Source of the DNA: Drosophila pseudoobscura
Lineage: Eukaryota; Arthropoda; Insecta; Diptera; Drosophilidae
DNA length: 64,000 nucleotides
Assembly: GCF_009870125.1 (NCBI RefSeq)
Contig: NC_046683.1
Span: forward strand, 64,433,869 to 64,497,868
Direction of reading: 5' to 3'
The notes beneath the pieces were generated by a model that searched no databases, was not told the origin of the DNA, and saw only the letters and a list, made by a program, of their open reading frames with translations. A program made the translations under genes and the position numbers. This document shows, piece after piece, positions 60,961-64,000 of the stretch (within the stretch, counting starts at the first letter, position 1; each line of letters begins with the position of its first letter).

Positions 60961-60963
60961 TAA

Positions 60964-60977
60964 TTTATTAATTTATT
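60964..60977 (-). terminator. Lmpt: Poly(A) signals of Lmpt
   Basis: Two minus-strand AATAAA copies (60,964-60,969 and 60,972-60,977) lie about 970 nt after the Lmpt stop, suggesting a 3' UTR of about 1 kb. The UTR carries T-rich and GT-rich tracts. Confidence 0.45.
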
Positions 60978-61945
60978 TAGATTGAATTTCATTAAGTAGT
61001 TAAGGACATTGATATAATGTTGTGTCGCAATTATCATTATTATTTGTGTGTGTGTGTGTAATTAGGGCTTAGAGTAGCGGAGTCGCTACCCAAAGCAAGC
61101 CAAAAACTGATTAAAAAAAAAAAAAAAATGTATAAAACTAAACAATTAAATTGCTAGGACATGTGTCTGTGTGCGTGCGTGTGTGTGGCTTTTGTTGCTG
61201 TTTAATTAACAAAACAATTCACATCAAACATACAAATCGTGTGGTTTTTAATACAATAGAACTTTTTAAGACTGTGCAACCAGCGAGTAGGACACTTTTC
61301 CTCTCCTCTCCTCTACACTCCACTCGACTCCATTTCCGTACCCTTTTCTATCTCTACTCAATCCCTCCTCTGTCTGTCGCTTGGTTAAAACTTAAAATAA
61401 ATAAATAAACATACATTTTTCAATGCGGGCAACAATATGTAGTTACAAATGGTGTACCAGTATTTCATATTGGTTTCTTCTCCTTCCTTTTTTTTTTGTG
61501 TGTGTGCTTTTTCGTTTGTTTTTTGTTGTTTTTTTTGTTGTTGTTGTGTTTTGTGGTTTTTGTGTGAATTCTGATTTCGCCTTGAAATGCAATTGCAAAT
61601 AATAAATATCTATACAATCTCTGATGGTGCAGATAAAGCAAGGACTATCTATCGATTTCAAAATTTTACAAAATTTAATTTGATTTGCTTTTGATTTGCT
61701 GTAGGACTCATGTTTCACTTTCTGCTTCTTTCTCGCTAATTTCTCATCATTTCTAATGTAAGTTTTAAGGCAATATCTTCTCTTGTATACCGTTTTAATA
61801 CACGTATATATATATATATCTTCCTCCTCCCCTCTATCTGGTTTTCCTCATGATTTGATCCATAATTTCGTTGAATGGGTTTATGGCTAATATCCGCTTG
61901 TTGCGCCACCGATCTGCTCCGATCTACTCCGATCTGATCCGATCC

Positions 61946-63846
61946 TTACATCAACTTCTGCTTGGCACAGTCGGGGCAGAGGATGTCGGGTCCGTCGGTG
62001 ATGAAGCCGCGTCCCACCAGACTGGCCTTGCAGCTGGCACAGACGAAGCAGTCGTGGTGCCAGTGCCGATCCTCAAACGAGATGAAGCGCGTGCCGCCAA
62101 TGCCTGGGGGATAAACCATGAAAATGTTACCAACTCCAACGGATCCAAACGCTGCTCATCCGCTCACCTGTTATGGGCTTCACGCAGGCCGTGCAGCGCT
62201 TGGCAAACAGCTCGCCAAAGCACTCGGCACAGTAGGGCTTCTCGTCGCGACTGGTGAATCGCTGGCCGGCCAGCGTGATGTTGCAATGGGTGCACGTGAA
62301 GCACTCCCGATGCCAGGGCTCGTTCTTGTAGGTAACCCCGCCAGAGGTGATCACCTATGCGTTGAGAGAGCGAGACATTACCACAGGATATATAAAATAT
62401 AGACTATTGATGCCCCTACCTTGTTGCACTTGATGCAGCGCGTGGCAAACTTCTCCTCGTAGCAGCCGGCGCAGTAGATCTCCTGCTCCCGCGGTATGAA
62501 GGACTTGGTGCCGATGGCCGTCTTACAGACGCAGCAGCAGAAGCAGTTCTCGTGCCACTGACGGGTTTTGTACTCCATTTTCTTGGTACCTGCACGAAGG
62601 AAGAGAAGGTGGAGTTTGTTAGACGCTGAAATCAATATATTTCCCAATCAATTTCCGGCTCTGCCGGGAGACCTTGAACTTTGCACTGTGTCAACGTCAA
62701 CCCACTAACCCAGCTCTTTGGTGCGATTTAATCTAGGGAAAACCTCAATTTCCAGCCATCGACATGGCCCCGACATATTCAGGCCGCCCTCAGAGTGGGG
62801 CCAGGGCGCACTCAATCGCTGGATGGCAGACAATCGGATTTTCAATGTAAAAAAAAACAAAAACTTTTCCCCCATTATGTTTGCCAGACATGCAACATTC
62901 TCCCAGGGAATGGCGGGGGTGCCTGTCACGCCCCCACTCTCTCTCTCGGTCCCTCTGTGTCGCCTGAAGACTTCGACATTTTCATAAACAATTAATGCAG
63001 AAATTACGCAAATATTCGGCTAGTCTCTAGACAAAAGCACTCCACTCCAGGGAAGACATTTCTGGTGGTTTTTTTGGGGCCTCTGTTTAATGTTCCGCCG
63101 AGTTTATTTATTGCGTGTTCGAAATGTCTGTTGCCAAAAATAAGCAGACACAATGGCAACAACAAAATAAAAGAGTTCAAGATAGTTTTTCCCTTTTGTG
63201 GAAACTGTGGGAAATGTAGGCCGCAGAGCGGGTAATTGAGTGGAAATTATGCTGGCGGAAAATGGCTCTTTAATTTCTTTGAGGCCCTGGGGTTCGCATA
63301 AATTCATGGCCCACTTTGAACACCTTAATTTATGGCCCCTACATTTTGTCATATCAAATATCTAGACAGATTTCGTGTCTAGCTTGTTTCAGAGATGTTC
63401 CGTAAAAGGTCCATTGATTAGTCATCAGAGACAGCCACATCATCCATAAAGATGACGCTATTGGCTCCATGGGCTCCATTGGCACTGTGGCCTGTGGGCG
63501 GTTCCTTTCTTCTGCTTCCAATTTGAATAGTTTTTGGGCAATAATAATGATAAATTATGATGTATCATTCCGCGCTGATTAACATACGAGTAATTTATGA
63601 CTCCACTCTTTTTGAGGGGTTACCTGCTTTGGTGGCACGCGGATCGCCCTGCCGGCAGTAGTCGCCCAGCTGGCAATGGAAATTGCGATTTTCCTCCACG
63701 GCGGAGGCATTCGGTAGGAACATGCTCAGCACGGCAATGTCCTCGTTGTTGTCCTTGGCCTTCTTGATGCGCTCCGCGCCAATGGTCTTTGACTGCAGAT
63801 GCAATCGAGACTTCATTCTCGAGCTGAGAACATCCACGTCGGTCAT
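61946..63846 (-). CDS. Lmpt: Limpet, FHL-type LIM-only protein, short isoform/3' exons
   Basis: LIM domains are double zinc fingers for protein-protein contacts; FHL-type proteins act at muscle sarcomeres and in the nucleus. Exons: 63846-63624, 62589-62420, 62354-62168 and 62103-61946, in phases 1, 0 and 1, all consistent. They give 245 residues from the ATG at 63,846, which has an in-frame stop 12 nt upstream. Exon 2 holds the second half of a LIM domain (WHENCFCCCVCKTAIG, YCAGCYEEKFATRC); exon 3 a complete one (CNKVITSGGVTYKNEPWHRE, CTHCNITLAGQRF, YCAECFGELFAKRC); exon 4 the last (GTRFISFEDRHWHHDCFVC, CPDCAKQKLM). Residue order matches mammalian FHL proteins closely. The first exon is not LIM-like, so this is probably an alternative-promoter isoform of a longer gene extending to the right. 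The 1-kb intron 62,590-63,623 shows nothing else. Confidence 0.85.
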
Positions 63847-64000
63847 GATCGAATGCTACTCAGAGGATACCAGCGCCCCCCCCATCGGCGGATTAGTCGA
63901 TGATAAAACAGCAGCGCAACACGAATGGAAAGTGTACCCCAGATGTGGCTTCGATTGTCCCTCTCTTCCCTCCCCCTCCTTCTCCGAAAGTACTTTCTTA
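63847..64000. other. 5' UTR or upstream of the Lmpt short isoform
   Basis: Minus-strand upstream sequence of the Lmpt start codon. It is pyrimidine/purine-biased near the right end and has no further coding sequence. Confidence 0.4.

Noticed and set aside
1-64000. CRISPR arrays, bacterial operons, rRNA genes or integrated viral genes
   Set aside because: The sequence is clearly insect nuclear DNA; no such structures were seen on either strand.

Overview
The window reads as a fruit-fly (Drosophila) chromosome segment. It has small to mid-size introns with GTAAGT/GTGAGT donors, TATA plus TCAGT-type initiators, AATAAA signals, abundant (CA)n, (GA)n and short tandem repeats, and recognisable fly genes: Nc73EF (2-oxoglutarate dehydrogenase), Obp73a, Cpr73D and Limpet (Lmpt). 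These match the 73D-F region of Muller element D, carried on chromosome arm 3L in D. melanogaster. I cannot name the species. All splice models here were built by hand from donors, acceptors and codon phase; no alignment or expression data were available.

Layout. 0.75-5.5 kb, minus: the N-terminal coding part of a large disordered, tyrosine-motif-rich signalling protein that continues off the left edge; a RhoGEF64C/ephexin-like exchange factor is the best but weak guess. 5.5-17.6 kb: about 12 kb without credible coding sequence, rich in microsatellites and GAGA/CT tracts. 18.16-27.52 kb, minus: Nc73EF, with ten constitutive-style coding exons and at least one mutually exclusive exon pair, a possible 63-nt cassette and a 98-codon C-terminal cassette. 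27.5-31.6 kb: its 5' region, with a housekeeping-type promoter near 31.46 kb. 32.5-32.9 kb: a LINE tail. 33.05-34.30 kb, minus: Obp73a.

36.4-41.3 kb, plus: Cpr73D, with three chitin-binding RR-type modules, followed by a smaller cuticular-protein gene. 44.6-52.2 kb, plus: a secreted, cuticle-like locus. Two leader exons encode a signal peptide, and three successive 3' coding blocks follow, each with its own stop and poly(A) signal and each beginning in the same codon phase. 54.7-58.45 kb, plus: a secreted repeat protein with Lys-Ala-Glu hexapeptides. 58.9-59.45 kb, minus: a small unrecognised secreted protein. 60.96-63.85 kb, minus: the 3' part of Limpet, a LIM-only protein.

Functionally, the right half is a cluster of extracellular matrix/cuticle genes between a mitochondrial TCA-cycle gene and a muscle/cytoskeletal LIM gene. 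The points most worth checking are the shared-leader locus at 44.98-52.17 kb, the splicing cassettes of Nc73EF, and the Lmpt first exon that enters a LIM domain half-way.
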